Below are positions 44,771-55,906 of a stretch of DNA of 64,000 bases, in pieces (position 1 is the first letter of the stretch; each line of letters starts with the position of its first letter). The DNA lies in the NCBI RefSeq assembly GCF_030272615.1, contig NC_081408.1, positions 337,744,793 to 337,808,792 on the forward strand, in the 5' to 3' direction. The stretch comes from Cryptomeria japonica. Its lineage: Eukaryota; Streptophyta; Pinopsida; Cupressales; Cupressaceae. A program made the position numbers and the translations under genes. Below the pieces are notes generated by a model. That model was not told where the DNA came from, ran no database searches, and saw only the letters and a program-made list of their open reading frames with translations.

Positions 44771-45265
44771 AAACCAGAGATAAACATACCCAGTTTCTGT
44801 TGCTCCCTGCATCACTCCCTTCACCTTCTCCCCAGCCTGTGTAAACATACCCACAAATTAAAACCAGAGATAAACATACCCATCTTCTAGAAAAATGAAA
44901 AAACCAATAATGAGAAACCAGAGAAGATTAAAAATTTCAACATGTTTATCTTCATATCAAAGAAAACTGACAACCTGTTAGTATATAGAGCCAGTTTATT
45001 CCTTAACCATTTCAGGAGTTCCTCCTGCTTTCTCCTCGCTCTGCAGGGAGAACTGTGAAGCCTTTTCCTCAGCACTCTCCTTCACACCCTGAAAGTTTTA
45101 AACACAAAACACTATAAACACAAATGAAGCCACAACAAATGTAATATAATGATATTGAAGAATGGTATTTATTACTTGGGCATGTTGTTGAGCTTGGTAG
45201 CTCTTCTCCTGCCCAAAAGCTTTTGCACGATCAGCAGCCTCACAGGCACTGTCACTGCCAGACAT
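44771..45265 (-). pseudogene. Decayed duplicate of the LEA gene
   Basis: Exon 1 (45176-45265) is intact and reads MSGSDSACEAADRAKAFGQE. Exon 2 (44975-45088) has lost 75 bases relative to the gene at 38 kb and has a TAA at 44996-44998 where the paralogue has CAA. Exon 3 (from 44836) is cut after about 15 codons by a local duplication of intron sequence (44763-44792 and 44852-44883). Splice sites are kept. It belongs to a segmental duplication of about 37930-39305 onto 44500-45675. Confidence 0.85.
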
Positions 45266-45836
45266 ATTGCACACTTCTTCTTTTCTATACAAATACAATG
45301 AGAAATGCAAAACTGCTTCGATCACACCAACTCACTGAAAGCAATGCTATGAATTGCAGATATGAATGACACATTTCCAAAGAGGTGAATATATATATAT
45401 ACCCTTGCCAGTGTTTTGTGGGCATGCCACGTTTTGTAGAGTTTGAAAATTGTGGGAGCACTTGTCATTGTTGTAATGGGGGTGTGTGCACAGAGCTTTT
45501 TTTATCCATTAGACATATGTTTGCCCCAAAATACAAGGCTTAATTTGCTAACAAACATTGTAAACTAGAGTTTACTAGCACTTGTACCATTTGAGGATGC
45601 CCATAGGCTGGACTATTTAACTAAATAAACAAAATTTGTGACCTTTGTTTTAGTTGTAATGGTGAAATTTGTATGTTCATGTCCATTTTCATTTAATGTT
45701 TGGTTTGTTTTGTCATATGTTTATAAAAAATAATTTTTATTTTTTTTATAATTTTATTGTAATTGAGATTAAGGGTGGAAACTTGTTTTTGATTAGTAAA
45801 CGAGCGTTAATTAGGGCGCTGATTGTTCATTATAAG
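45266..45836. other. Duplicated LEA promoter region and spacer
   Basis: Contains the TATA run (about 45388-45402) and ACGTGGC (45426-45432, minus). Similarity to the functional copy fades at about 45675. No gene beyond. Confidence 0.6.
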
Positions 45837-45849
45837 GTGTAAATTTGTT
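45837..45849. repeat. Target site duplication of the LINE, left copy
   Basis: GTGTAAATTTGTT, repeated perfectly at 54781-54793. Confidence 0.9.
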
Positions 45850-46013
45850 TTTGATTAATTAAAAACAGGTTTTAAGGGACCCGAAACCCAGATACATAAG
45901 AAAGATATTCAATATAGCAACAAAATACAACAACAACAAAACACCAGCAAAAAGACCAACAACAAAGGAAAGGACAGCAAAAAATTGACCCCAAGCCCAA
46001 CAAAAGACAAAAA

Positions 46014-47860
46014 TTAGAAATTCTTCATGGTTTCTTCTGCATCCTGTACCAAAAGCATCATAGCTTTTGCTGCTTCCCTTAAATCAGTATTTTCCTGAGC
46101 AGTCTGGCTATCTTTCATCTTCATTTCGTTCTCCGCCATAGTCTGCCTGGTTCTGCGTCTAGAGGTTTGGTGTTTTAGGCTGGAAGTAGGAGCATCTTCA
46201 ATAACCACCAGGTTCTTCTCCTGGTTTTTCTTTTCCAGGTGATTCACCAGCGCATTCATGTTCTGGGAGGAGACTTTTAGAACCTGGAGGCTATGATCCA
46301 TAAGGCTTTTCAGGGCTTTCTCGTTTCTAGCCATCCGAGCATTGACATTGTCCTTATCCTCCTCCACCCATTCCTTCAGAATTTTGATGACATCCTCTAG
46401 GTGTTTCAAGTCGCCTTTAATCAAGTCTTTCTCCTGCCAGTCTTCCATTTCCATTTCTTCCTCCGCTTCACTATTCTCCATCTCCTTGTGCTGCTTCCCA
46501 GAATTAGACATGTTGATCAACTTGCTGATCTTAACTTCCAACTCCCTCTGTTTACCCTGCATGCTGGTAATGTTTTCCACCACCCACTTCTGAAAATTGA
46601 AGAATTCAAGGGTGCAATTGCGGGCAGTATTCAGAATGGTTTTCACAGAATCCTTGCTTTGTTCCGTCTCCTCCTCATTAGGGTTTTCACCTTCCTTAGG
46701 CTTCAAAACCTCTTTCTCAATTTCCGAGCCAACAATATTATGTTGACAATTCTCAGAATTGCCCCCTTCCTCTCCTTCCCCATACTCCTCCTTATTGATC
46801 TCCTTTTTAGAAATTTCTTCATTATTTTTTCCTTCTTCTTCCTCACAAAGCACATCCGTTTCTTCCCGCACATTAATCGTCCTTTTTTTATGGGAAGGGG
46901 TTTTGGTCTCCTCAGTCGAACCAGAGTCTATGCTTTTCTCAGAAGTCTGAGCATTCAGAATTAAAGGGTCATCCTTTGTTGCCCTAGTCTTATTATTCAT
47001 ATATTCATAAATCAGCAGGATGAGACCCTGGTGCGTAAGAGGGTAGGAGCTGGGTTTTTTAATGTGGTCAGCCAAACTCTCGTTAAGAGAAGAAGAAAGA
47101 TAGAAGGGCAAAGAAATTTTCACCCCATGGTGGAAGTGGTTCAGGATGGCAAAGTGATAATTATAAATTTTCATAAACCTACCATCCACAGTTAAATATT
47201 CCATTAATGCCCTAAGAATTTTTTGTCAGAAAGGTTTTACCTGTTGGGGGGTGAAGTAAGAGATATTATCCTTCTTCTCCAGGTTGCTCTTCTCATCCTC
47301 CATCTTAGGGAAGTTTTTGAAGGCCTCAGCGGCGTACTTTCTATCCCTATAGAATTTGGTCCCCTCCATTTTGAGCCCCGTTACCTCCGAGATCAGGCTT
47401 TCATCAATGTGCTAGATTTCCCCAAACAGGGTAGCCCTGTTATTGCTCCAGCTTTTTGCGAACCCCTGAGAAACAGAGCATCTACTACCATGGAGCTTCT
47501 CCATGTAATTCGTGAACCCGTGTCGGTGGAGCCTTCTCCACACCTTCCTTTCGCTCTTCCAGTGCTCGCAACCGGACGGTTCATTCCTATTAAGGCTGCC
47601 TCCCATTCTGCTTTCCAGGTTACACTCACCTCTATTACAGTCTTGGCCCGCAAGTAAAACTCTATGTTTCTGGTTTCTCCTTGAAAAGATACTTTCACAA
47701 TTTTGAAATTGTCTTTCATGTTCATACGAACCTGGCTATTATTACAATTACCTCTCGCACACATGTGTTCTTGGTAATGATGCCTAAAAGCACTCATCGA
47801 TTGGCAATTCATCTGCCTCCATACTCTGTCATTGGTACTCGTTCCCCATAATTCAATCAT
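46014..47860 (-). pseudogene. LINE ORF3, about 615 codons, unknown function
   Basis: The ATG at 47858-47860 lies in ATGATTGA, overlapping the ORF2 stop. The frame runs to about 47600, continues in the next frame after one indel, and then reaches 46014 with two stops (about 47409 and 47224), both plausible Trp-codon mutations. The N-terminal half is globular (VEVSV region, GFTNYMEKLHGS, EVTGLKMEGTKFYRDRKYA, YNYHFAILNHFHHGVKISLP). The last 300 residues are acidic and coiled-coil-like (Glu/Lys/Gln heptads). I do not recognise a family with known function. It lies between RNase H and the 3' end, inside the target duplications, so it travels with the LINE. Confidence 0.7.
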
Positions 47861-50800
47861 AATATTTGCTTGCTCCATTAAGGCGATCAAAATATAATTG
47901 TTCCTTAATCTCCCACTTAATGTGATCTTCCCCTATATATTTGATCCCCTTTTCCAAATTAACCCCTTCATTAGCAAGGATATCCGCTACCTTGTTACCC
48001 TCTCTAAAAGTATGGGTTAAAATAATGCTAACATAGTTATTAAGGATAGTCTTAGCATTTTTAATAATATTAGCAATATTCCAGGAGACTGAACTAATCC
48101 CTTTGAGGGCTTGTATAATATTTAAGGAATCCCCTTCAAGCCAGATTTTTTTAAATTTGAATTCCTGGGCTAACTAGAGGCTCTTAAGCATGGCCATAGC
48201 TTCAGCCACATGGTTGTTTTGGATTCCAAAAGGGGAAGCAAAAGTAGCAATACACCTTCCTTGAGCATTTCTGATAACTCCACCTCCACTAGCCTTTCCA
48301 GGGTTCCCTTTGGCAGCTCCATCAAAATTAACCTTTATCCAGTCATAATCAGGGAACCTCCAAACAATGTTTTCTCTCTTCTTCTTGTTATCCACTCTGT
48401 AGACCTTATCAATCAAGTTCCATTCAGTAATAATGCCTTTTTCCATTTCATTCAAATTTATAATAGCCCATTGCTGATTATTCTTGTGAGGGATGTTGAT
48501 GTTCTCCTTTATAGCCCTGCATATTTTTTCAAAGACAACTTGAGTATTACACTTTTCTTCCCTAAATATCCTGTTATTCCTTTCTTTCCAAATGCCCCAG
48601 CATATCATGGGGAGGGTCAGGGACCATTGGTTTTTAATAATTTGGCATTTGGTAGGAAAATTCTATTGCCATATTATATCCTTAATGCTTTTGTTCATGA
48701 CCCAATTAATTTTCCATTTTTCCCATATTTTACACCAGATTTCCCAAGTGTAGGAGCAATGAAAAAATAGGCAATCAACTGATTCCTCCTCCTTCTGACA
48801 AAGCTCACATCTGTTAGGGAAATTGAAGCCCCTTCAAATTAAATTATCAATAGTAAGGATACTATTATGGGAAGCAAGCCAAAAGAACATGTTGACTTTT
48901 GGGACCAAGATGCTATTCCAAACTTTATTCCAAAAGGAATTGTGGATTTGAGAAAAAGTGTTTTTATAAGCAGAGGAAACTGTGAATTCACCTTTAGGGT
49001 CACTTTTCCAGAGGAAAACATCATCATAGTTGTTGTTAGGGGAAAATGACAGCAACTCTTTCTGAATAGAGGAAAGACCAGGATGGATGTCCTCAAGATT
49101 GGCCCATTTATTCTCCTTCCAATTGTCACAAACCATCTGCCCAAACCTCCTTTTACATTCTTCAATGACTTGATTGTTGTTTTGATCAAATAGGGCTTCA
49201 TTCTTCATCCAAGGGTCTTCCCAAAACCTTATTCTGTCACCTTTTCCAAGGACCCATCCAGCTCCAGCTTTTGCAACTTTTATGGCTTTGGTTACACTAT
49301 TCTAGATGAAAGATCCAGCCGGGATATCTTCATCATTGAGGATCCCTTGGATAGTCTGATTCTTAATGTATTTATCAAACCAAATTTGGCTCCAGTCTTT
49401 CTTAATGTCAAAAGCTCTCCATAATTGCTTGGCAAGAAGAGCTTTATTAAAAGTTCTAATAATTTTAATCCCCAACCCTCCTTTGTTCTTTGGTCTACAC
49501 ACCTTGTCCCAAGCAATCAAAGGTATTCTCTTCTTTTCTTCAACTCCTAACCATAAGAATCTCTTCTGAATTCTTTCCATAGTTTCAGCAATTTTTGCCG
49601 GAATACCAAACAGACTGAGGGCATAAACAGGGAGATTTTGAAGAGTAGCTTGGAGGAGCTAGATTTTCCCAGCTTGAGATAACATTGAACCTTTCCATCT
49701 TGCAAGTCTCTTATTAATTTTATCAATGATCATATTCCAGAAAGAGTTTGGGGGAGCCATCCCTAAAGGAAGACCCAGGTAGGTAGAAGGCAGCAAGTCC
49801 ACTTTACAACCAATTATATTGGCTATTCTTTGCTGTCTTATGACTGGAGTATTGAGAAAGTACATAGCGGATTTGTCCCAGTTAACCAGTTGACCAGTTG
49901 CCAAAGCATAGGAGTTGAGAGCAGTTTTGAAGGCTTTAGCCTCCTTGACTGAAGATTATCCCATGATGATAGTATCATCAACAAACTGTTGATGAGTGCA
50001 AAACACATTGGCAAAAGAAGGTTGAAGACCTTTGATAATTTTGCTTTGTTTCAATTTATGAATCATTCTACTCATACTTTCAGCCAGAATGGTAAAAAGG
50101 ATAGGTGATATGGGGTCTCCTTGTCTTAGCCCTCTAGAGTTTTTAAAAAAGTTTGTAGGAGATCCATTAACTAGAATAAAGAACATAGGAGTAGTGATTA
50201 GTTCTCTGATTATTTTGATAACCTTACCATCAAAACCAAAAGCCCCCATGATTTTAAATAGAACATCCCATTCAACTCTATCATAAGCCTTTGCCAAATC
50301 CAACTTTATCAAGAAACCTTCTTTCTTTGCAGTGCTGAGAGAGTGTATGTTCTCATGAACAAGAATGATTGAATCAAGAATCTGTCTACCAGGAACAAAT
50401 CCTTTTTGCTCTTCAGATATGATGAAGGGAAGAATCGCCAACATTCTTGTCGCCATCACTTTGGATATTATTTTATAGAAAGAGTTGCATAGAGTAATAG
50501 GCCTAAATTTTCCCATAGAATCTGCCCCAGCAACTTTGGGGATTAAGGGAATAAAAGTGGAGTTCAACTCCTTAAGGATTCTTCTGGACCCAAAAAATTC
50601 TTTTACCGCATTAACCGTATCCTTCCCCACAATATTCCAAAATTCTTGAAAGAAAAACATAGGGAATCCATCAAGGCCCGGAGCTTTATCCCCTTGAAAG
50701 GAGAAAACAACTTTTTTGATTTCTTCAGCAGACGGGATGGCAACAAGGGTCTTATTCTGAAAGGGGTTTATAATATTAGGAATATTGTTCACCAGATTAA

Positions 50801-52052
50801 GTTGATGGGTCTGATCAAGCTCCTCATTACTAGACAACAACTGCTTGAAGAATCTAATAGCTTCATCCCTGATTTCATCCTTATTTGTCAGAGTGCTGTT
50901 TTCAACAGTTAACTTGGTGATTCTATTAGCTACCTTATGTTTTAGGGAAGTCCTGTGGAAAAACTTAGTGTTTCTGTCCCCTGTCTTCAGCTATATAGCC
51001 CTGGATCTCTGTCTCCAATATATTTCTTCCCTTGAAATTATGGTATGAATGTTGTCAAGGACCTTATCTTCCATGGCTTTGGAATACTTTATGTAGCCCT
51101 CTTTCTGGATGGAGATTTGAATCTGGTTCAGTTCCTCCTCTAGCTTTTTCTTTGAATCAAAAATATCACCAAAGACCTTTTTATTCCATGTCTTAATGTT
51201 GGTTTTGACATGTTTAAGTTTTTTGGCAACTTTATACATGGCGGTTCCATTAACATCAAGATTCCACCATTCAGCAATGGACTTTTCAAGATTGGGGTGG
51301 GATATCCACATCTTTTCAAAGCGAAAGGGGAATCTTTGATTTTGCTTAGAGTTCTCAGCAACAAAGGAAATGGGATAATGATCTGATCCAATTCTATCAA
51401 TGACAGAAAGGGAACAACTATGAGAAAGAATCCAATCATTAGAGAGAAGAGCTCTATCAAGTCTTACCTGGATAAGATCTTCCCCATCTCTTCAGTTTGA
51501 TCAAGTGTAGGAGGCTCCACTAAGATCTAGTTCAATGAGAGCATTGTCATTGATAAAGTCCATCAGGTCGGATCTGCTTTCAGGTTGAGCTTGACTACCT
51601 CCAAATTTTTCTCTATCTTGCAGAGGAGTTTTGAAATCTTCCATAACAATCCAACTGTTCATAGAGAAATTTTTCCTTTTTTGCTGAACTTTTTCCCAAA
51701 ATTTACTTCTAGCATGTTTGGAATTAGGGGCATAGATGTTAGTTATAACAAATTCCTTCTCATCAAAAATATTTCTAGCTTTTAAGGATAGAATATTGCC
51801 ATCCTCTTCAATCATGTCTCCAGAAGTTGTGCTTTTATTCCAGAATATAGCAACTCCTCCAGAGGCGCCATTTGAGCTACTACCACAGACTCCCCCATTT
51901 TTAAAAAACTTAATTTTCTCCACTTTTTCTTTGCTCATTTTAGTTTCCTGAATTAGGATAATATCCAGATTTTGATGTCGAATAAGATTCCTTAATATAT
52001 CCTATTTATTGAGACCATTTAGGCCTTTGATGTTCCATGATATTGCCTTCAT
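47853..52052 (-). pseudogene. LINE ORF2: endonuclease, RT, zf-RVT, RNase H
   Basis: The ATG at 52052 (MKAISWNIKGLNG) starts a frame of about 1400 codons kept without net frameshift, broken only by stop codons. The endonuclease keeps QETK and GSDHYPI, but the usual DFN motif reads EDFK. RT lies at 50840-49956 (KAPGLDGFPMFFFQEFW, KLDLAKAYDRVEWD, catalytic FVDD near 49985). A zf-RVT region at 49208-48780 includes CELCQKEE. RNase H at about 48330-47870 has all four acids visible (NFDGAAKGNPG, AEAMA, LEGDS, GNKVAD). It would nick target DNA and reverse transcribe its own RNA. The ORF2 stop at 47853-47855 overlaps the ORF3 start. Confidence 0.92.
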
Positions 52053-52991
52053 TTTGAGACCTAGGGTTTACTCTCCTGGTCCCTGTGCCATTTCATGATT
52101 TTGCGTCCTGGTGGGGATCTTGATGCCCCAAAATCTGCCTTAGATTTGGTTCTGGTTTTTACTCCATTAGGACCTCCTGTCTTCTTGGTCTTAATTTTCT
52201 TTTCATTTTTTATAGTGTTTTCTTCTTGTTGTTCTGCCCTGGATTCATCATTTGCCCTGGATTCATCTTGTATGTTACTCCATAGGTTTTCTCTTTTTCG
52301 GGGTGAAGTGGTCATATTTACTTCTATGTTCTAGAATAAGGCATTTAAGTTTGCTTGTGGTGATCCAAACTTGTTGCTCCTTCTCATTTCTATTTCCTGT
52401 TCCTGAAGCTCTTTCCCTAAACAGGGTTCTTCTTTCTCTGACATGGGTTCATTTCGTTCCTCATGATGCGAGTCAGTGATATCCTCAATCTCACCATCCT
52501 CAAGGGTCTTTGTACTGATTTCATCCTCCTTTTCTTGCAACTGAAGGGCTTCAAAGGTATTACCTATTTTGATCTCAAACTCCTTAGTTTCATTCTTCTT
52601 GTTCCCCTTCAGAGAAGGGTCTTTAGTTAAGTCACTGGATTCATTTTCCTGATTTTTTGTAATCAGATTTCCACTTTTTTCTTCTGCCTTATTGCAGACT
52701 TTGTTGTTATTTTTTTCTTTCCATACTGGTTTATTAATATTTTTGTCTTTAATCATAGGTCTTTTAGGGTTGCTGGGACAAGCCTTAGCCCAGTGACCTA
52801 CTTTTTTGCAAGAAAAGCACACAAAAGAGAGAGATTCAAATTCAATGGTTTGTTCCCATACCCCAAGTTTGAAATTTATATCAATGGTACTTGGGAGATC
52901 CATATTCTATGAAATGTTGACACAGATGTGTGCATACACAAGTCTCTTGTGAGTTGCAGTCATTGGGTTTATCGCAATAAGCTCCCCAAGG

Positions 52992-53000
52992 GTGAACTCA
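52992..53000. repeat. 9-bp duplication, left copy (GTGAACTCA)
   Basis: Matches GTGAATTCA at 54032-54040 at eight of nine bases. Confidence 0.6.
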
Positions 53001-54031
53001 CAATAATGGTTCCCACTTTTTTGCCACTTTTGACACTGAGATGTACATTTTTAAAATAATCTTCAACTTCCGAGAACTATAACTTTTAAACTATTAAAAA
53101 TTTGAAGATGATGTAAATTAGTGATTTCTAGAATTTTGTTTGTAGATTCTATATATATTTTTTTCAGATTTTTTTGATGGATTTTTAAAAAAAATTTCCA
53201 TCTCCCTCGAAAAGTAGTTTTTTACAACAAACTACATTTTTTAAGAGTGAGGTGCCTCCCGAAACATATAACTTTTTTTCTATAAATGATAAAAACTCAA
53301 TTCTATCGAATTTTGGTTTGTAACATCAATATCCAGGGCTTGCATTTGGTTTTATAGTGATATGTTCAATATTTTTCATTTTATAAAGTTTTGAAGTCCG
53401 ACTAGTCATAATTTAGACATAGGTTTACGTTTGAACACATAACTTGTTCTATATAAATCAAAATTCAATTTTTTTTTTTTTGTTAGAAAGAAGACATCAA
53501 TACCAGGGGCATAGATATTTTTCAGAATTTTTTTGAATTAGTTTCTTATTTTTCCCAATGCGTTGAACAGAGAAGTTCATGTTCGATGAAAAACCAATTT
53601 TCCATAAAATTAAAAAAATAAGAACATAATAAATTCAAAATATAACAAAATTATACTCGTTGGAAAGCTTGCTCTGAGTACTACAATCTAATATTTTTGG
53701 GTTATCAAGATTATTTCATTCGTGCTTTGAACCAGAGCTCCGAAGTCATTAATTCTTCAGAATTCTAAAATTTTTTGGGAGAAACCTCAAATTAGAGGGT
53801 TCGCTCGAATCCATTATGGTTTGAGCGAACCCCCATTCACTCGAACCAATAGGCTTGATTTTGGCCCGTACAAAGTCACCTATGGTTCGAGCGAACCTAG
53901 GTCCGCAACGTGGTTCGCTCGAACTCCTAGGGGTAGTTCAAGCGAATACCACTATTTCGCTCAAACACCTAGAAAATCGAAGTTCCCACTTTCGCCAAAT
54001 TCCTTCGTTGGCAAAAGTGGGAACCAGCTTT
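53001..54031. mobile_element. 1.03-kb TIR element (MULE- or foldback-like MITE) in LINE ORF1
   Basis: Interrupts the ORF1 reading. The ends are inverted repeats around TGGTTCCCACTTTTxxGCCA, and the 9-bp flanking repeat suits Mutator-like insertion. No transposase. The right 170 bases carry seven copies of a 12-mer palindrome of the type GTTCGAGCGAAC. The rest is AT-rich. The family is inferred from TSD length only. Confidence 0.65.
53799..53966. repeat. Seven subterminal palindromic motifs (GTTCGAGCGAAC type)
   Basis: Copies at 53799, 53819, 53835, 53885, 53913, 53936 and 53955 alternate between GTTCGCTCGAAC and GTTCGAGCGAAC forms. They lie 65-230 bases from the right end and are absent from the left half. 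Confidence 0.8.
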
Positions 54032-54780
54032 GTGAATTCACCCCCAAAGGAGTTAGCGATTCCTAAGAAAACATCCTCCACCCAGTATTCCAATGGTAGT
54101 CCAGGCAGTCTAACCCACACCGAGGTAGATTCAAAAAAGGAATCATTTAGTTTCATGTTAGGGGTCCATTTTCTTAAGAAAGAGATGATTTACCAAACAT
54201 CCAGGGGCCTCCACTTAGAACTGCTTCCAGATCTTCCCCGTATGAAAAAGAAAACACAAAAAAACCCCTTGGCAGGGCAAAAAATTCAACCTGTCCTTTC
54301 ATTCTCCATTTTCTTTTAACAAAGGATCTAACATCCTCAATATTAGGTCATGGTTCGACAAATTTTCCCACCAAAGAGAGAGTCATTAAAGAAATGCTAT
54401 GATCAATAACTAAATCAGGAACCTCTATCGCAAGTTTACCTATTCTATTGTCTGATATATCCTTCACAAAGGGGAGAGAGGATTTACCAGTCAGTTTACT
54501 AGAGGCATGTCTAGCGAAGAGGCTATTCCATGGTTTAGGTATTCGTCCCTCCTTGGTAGAACCTAAAACAGCCTGCACCGCCTCGGGACAAGAATCTTGC
54601 ATGTTTTTTAATTTTTCAGGATCCGGAGGAGGGTCCCATGTTCATGGGTCCCCATCCTGTCTTCCATCCTCATCATTAGCTGTATGTCCTCAAGCTGCAG
54701 TGGATGCAGGCCTAAGGGACCCAACATTGCTGTTCCCTCCATTTCCTGAATTCAAATTTCCCTCCGCTGTTCCCTCCATT

Positions 54781-54793
54781 GTGTAAATTTGTT
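54781..54793. repeat. Target site duplication of the LINE, right copy
   Basis: GTGTAAATTTGTT, perfect match to 45837-45849. Confidence 0.9.
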
Positions 54794-55906
54794 TAAATCA
54801 TAGTATTTTTTTTGATTTTGTGTGTATGTATGTGTGAATGGTTAAGAATTATAGTTAATGAATTTGGATACTTGTATTATTTTGCTTGTTAATAAAATAT
54901 AAATGAGTATATTTTTGACTAATCTAGACTAACCCTATCATGTGAGTTGTGTCAAGAACATTGTCTCGTTCGTAGGTGTCAAGATGTAAGGTGATAAGGA
55001 TTCTTTTTCCCCATTGAGAAGGAAGGATTTAAATGGTAATTTAATGTTGTTCAACCATTTGAATGTACATCATATCTTAACCATAAGATTCTCTATAGAA
55101 ATTAGTGGGTATCCAAATATAGTTTTAACATGGGTTCATTCATTGTTTGGTTGAATCAATAGATGTTGTCTAAATGCATGTGCTTGGCACTAGAATGTGT
55201 TCACTTATTTTACTCTCAATGTACCATATCTTTGCGACAATGATTACCCAATTTTAAATGTCCTTGATTACTCATAAATAATATTTAATATGAAATGTGA
55301 ACCCAATGTAATATATCTATAAGTGTCAATATATGTAAATAGAACATGAATAAAATAAAAGAATACTAATCATCACCATTAATTATTAGTTTCCTTCACC
55401 AAAAAAAGAATAATTGGAAAAAAATAGACTAATGAAGTAAGGCAATTATGGCTTAAAATGAAAAGGTGCTGACAAAATTAAAGGCTCAGTTGACCTCCAA
55501 CATGGTGCCCATAGAAACCCATGCCCTCCAATAAATATAGCCTTATATGCTTGGAAGGAGGTGCCCAACTTAGGACAAATAAACATAAATAAAATTTCAA
55601 GTCCACATAATCCATATAAAGTTATTTAAGCACAAGTTCCATAAATAAAATTTCAAGTCCACATAATCCATATAATATCTAATCCATATATATCTGGATG
55701 CTAACATGATGTGAAATCTAATGTGCATATATATGTAGTCCAAAAAATATAAATGATCTAATCCTATTATGCAACTATGCATATATATAAAGTATGTGCA
55801 CGTCCAAGACAATATATACAATGTTAAAAAATAAGTACAAGTGCAAATTAATGTGTAAAGTCCATAAAAAAGTACATATCATATAAAATAGTACATGTAC
55901 ATCATA
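54794..55906. other. AT-rich spacer
   Basis: No gene or TE end recognised. A short direct repeat of AAATTTCAAGTCCACATAAT lies at 55591 and 55647. Confidence 0.5.

Larger units (their letters stand above)
52061..54779 (-). pseudogene. LINE ORF1: DUF4283-like domain and CCHC knuckle
   Basis: The ATG at 54777-54779 (MEGTAEGNLNSGNGG) is one base from the 5' end. A DUF4283-type RNA-binding domain is recognisable (KGQVEFFALPRGFFVFSF, SVWVRLPGLPLEYWVEDVF). After a 1.03-kb insertion it resumes (ATHKRLVYAHICVNIS) with a CCHC knuckle, CFSCKKVGHWAKAC, at about 52800. A basic tail stops at 52061, nine bases before the ORF2 ATG. There are several stops and one indel near 54185. ORF1 proteins of this kind coat the LINE RNA. 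Confidence 0.85.
45850..54780 (-). mobile_element. L1-type LINE with a third ORF, near full length
   Basis: A minus-strand non-LTR element of 8931 bases (about 7.9 kb without the 1.03-kb insertion in ORF1), bracketed by a perfect 13-bp duplication. Order: ORF1 (DUF4283-like plus CCHC), ORF2 (APE endonuclease, RT, zf-RVT, RNase H), ORF3 of unknown function, and a 3' end GGGTTTCGGGTCCCTTAA... finishing TTAATCAAAAA rather than a long poly(A). It begins one base before the ORF1 ATG, so the 5' UTR is missing or very short. Decay is mostly nonsense substitutions. Confidence 0.93.

Noticed and set aside
46342-46964. Plus-strand ORFs of 83 and 187 codons
   Set aside because: They are the antisense shadow of the acidic coiled-coil part of LINE ORF3.
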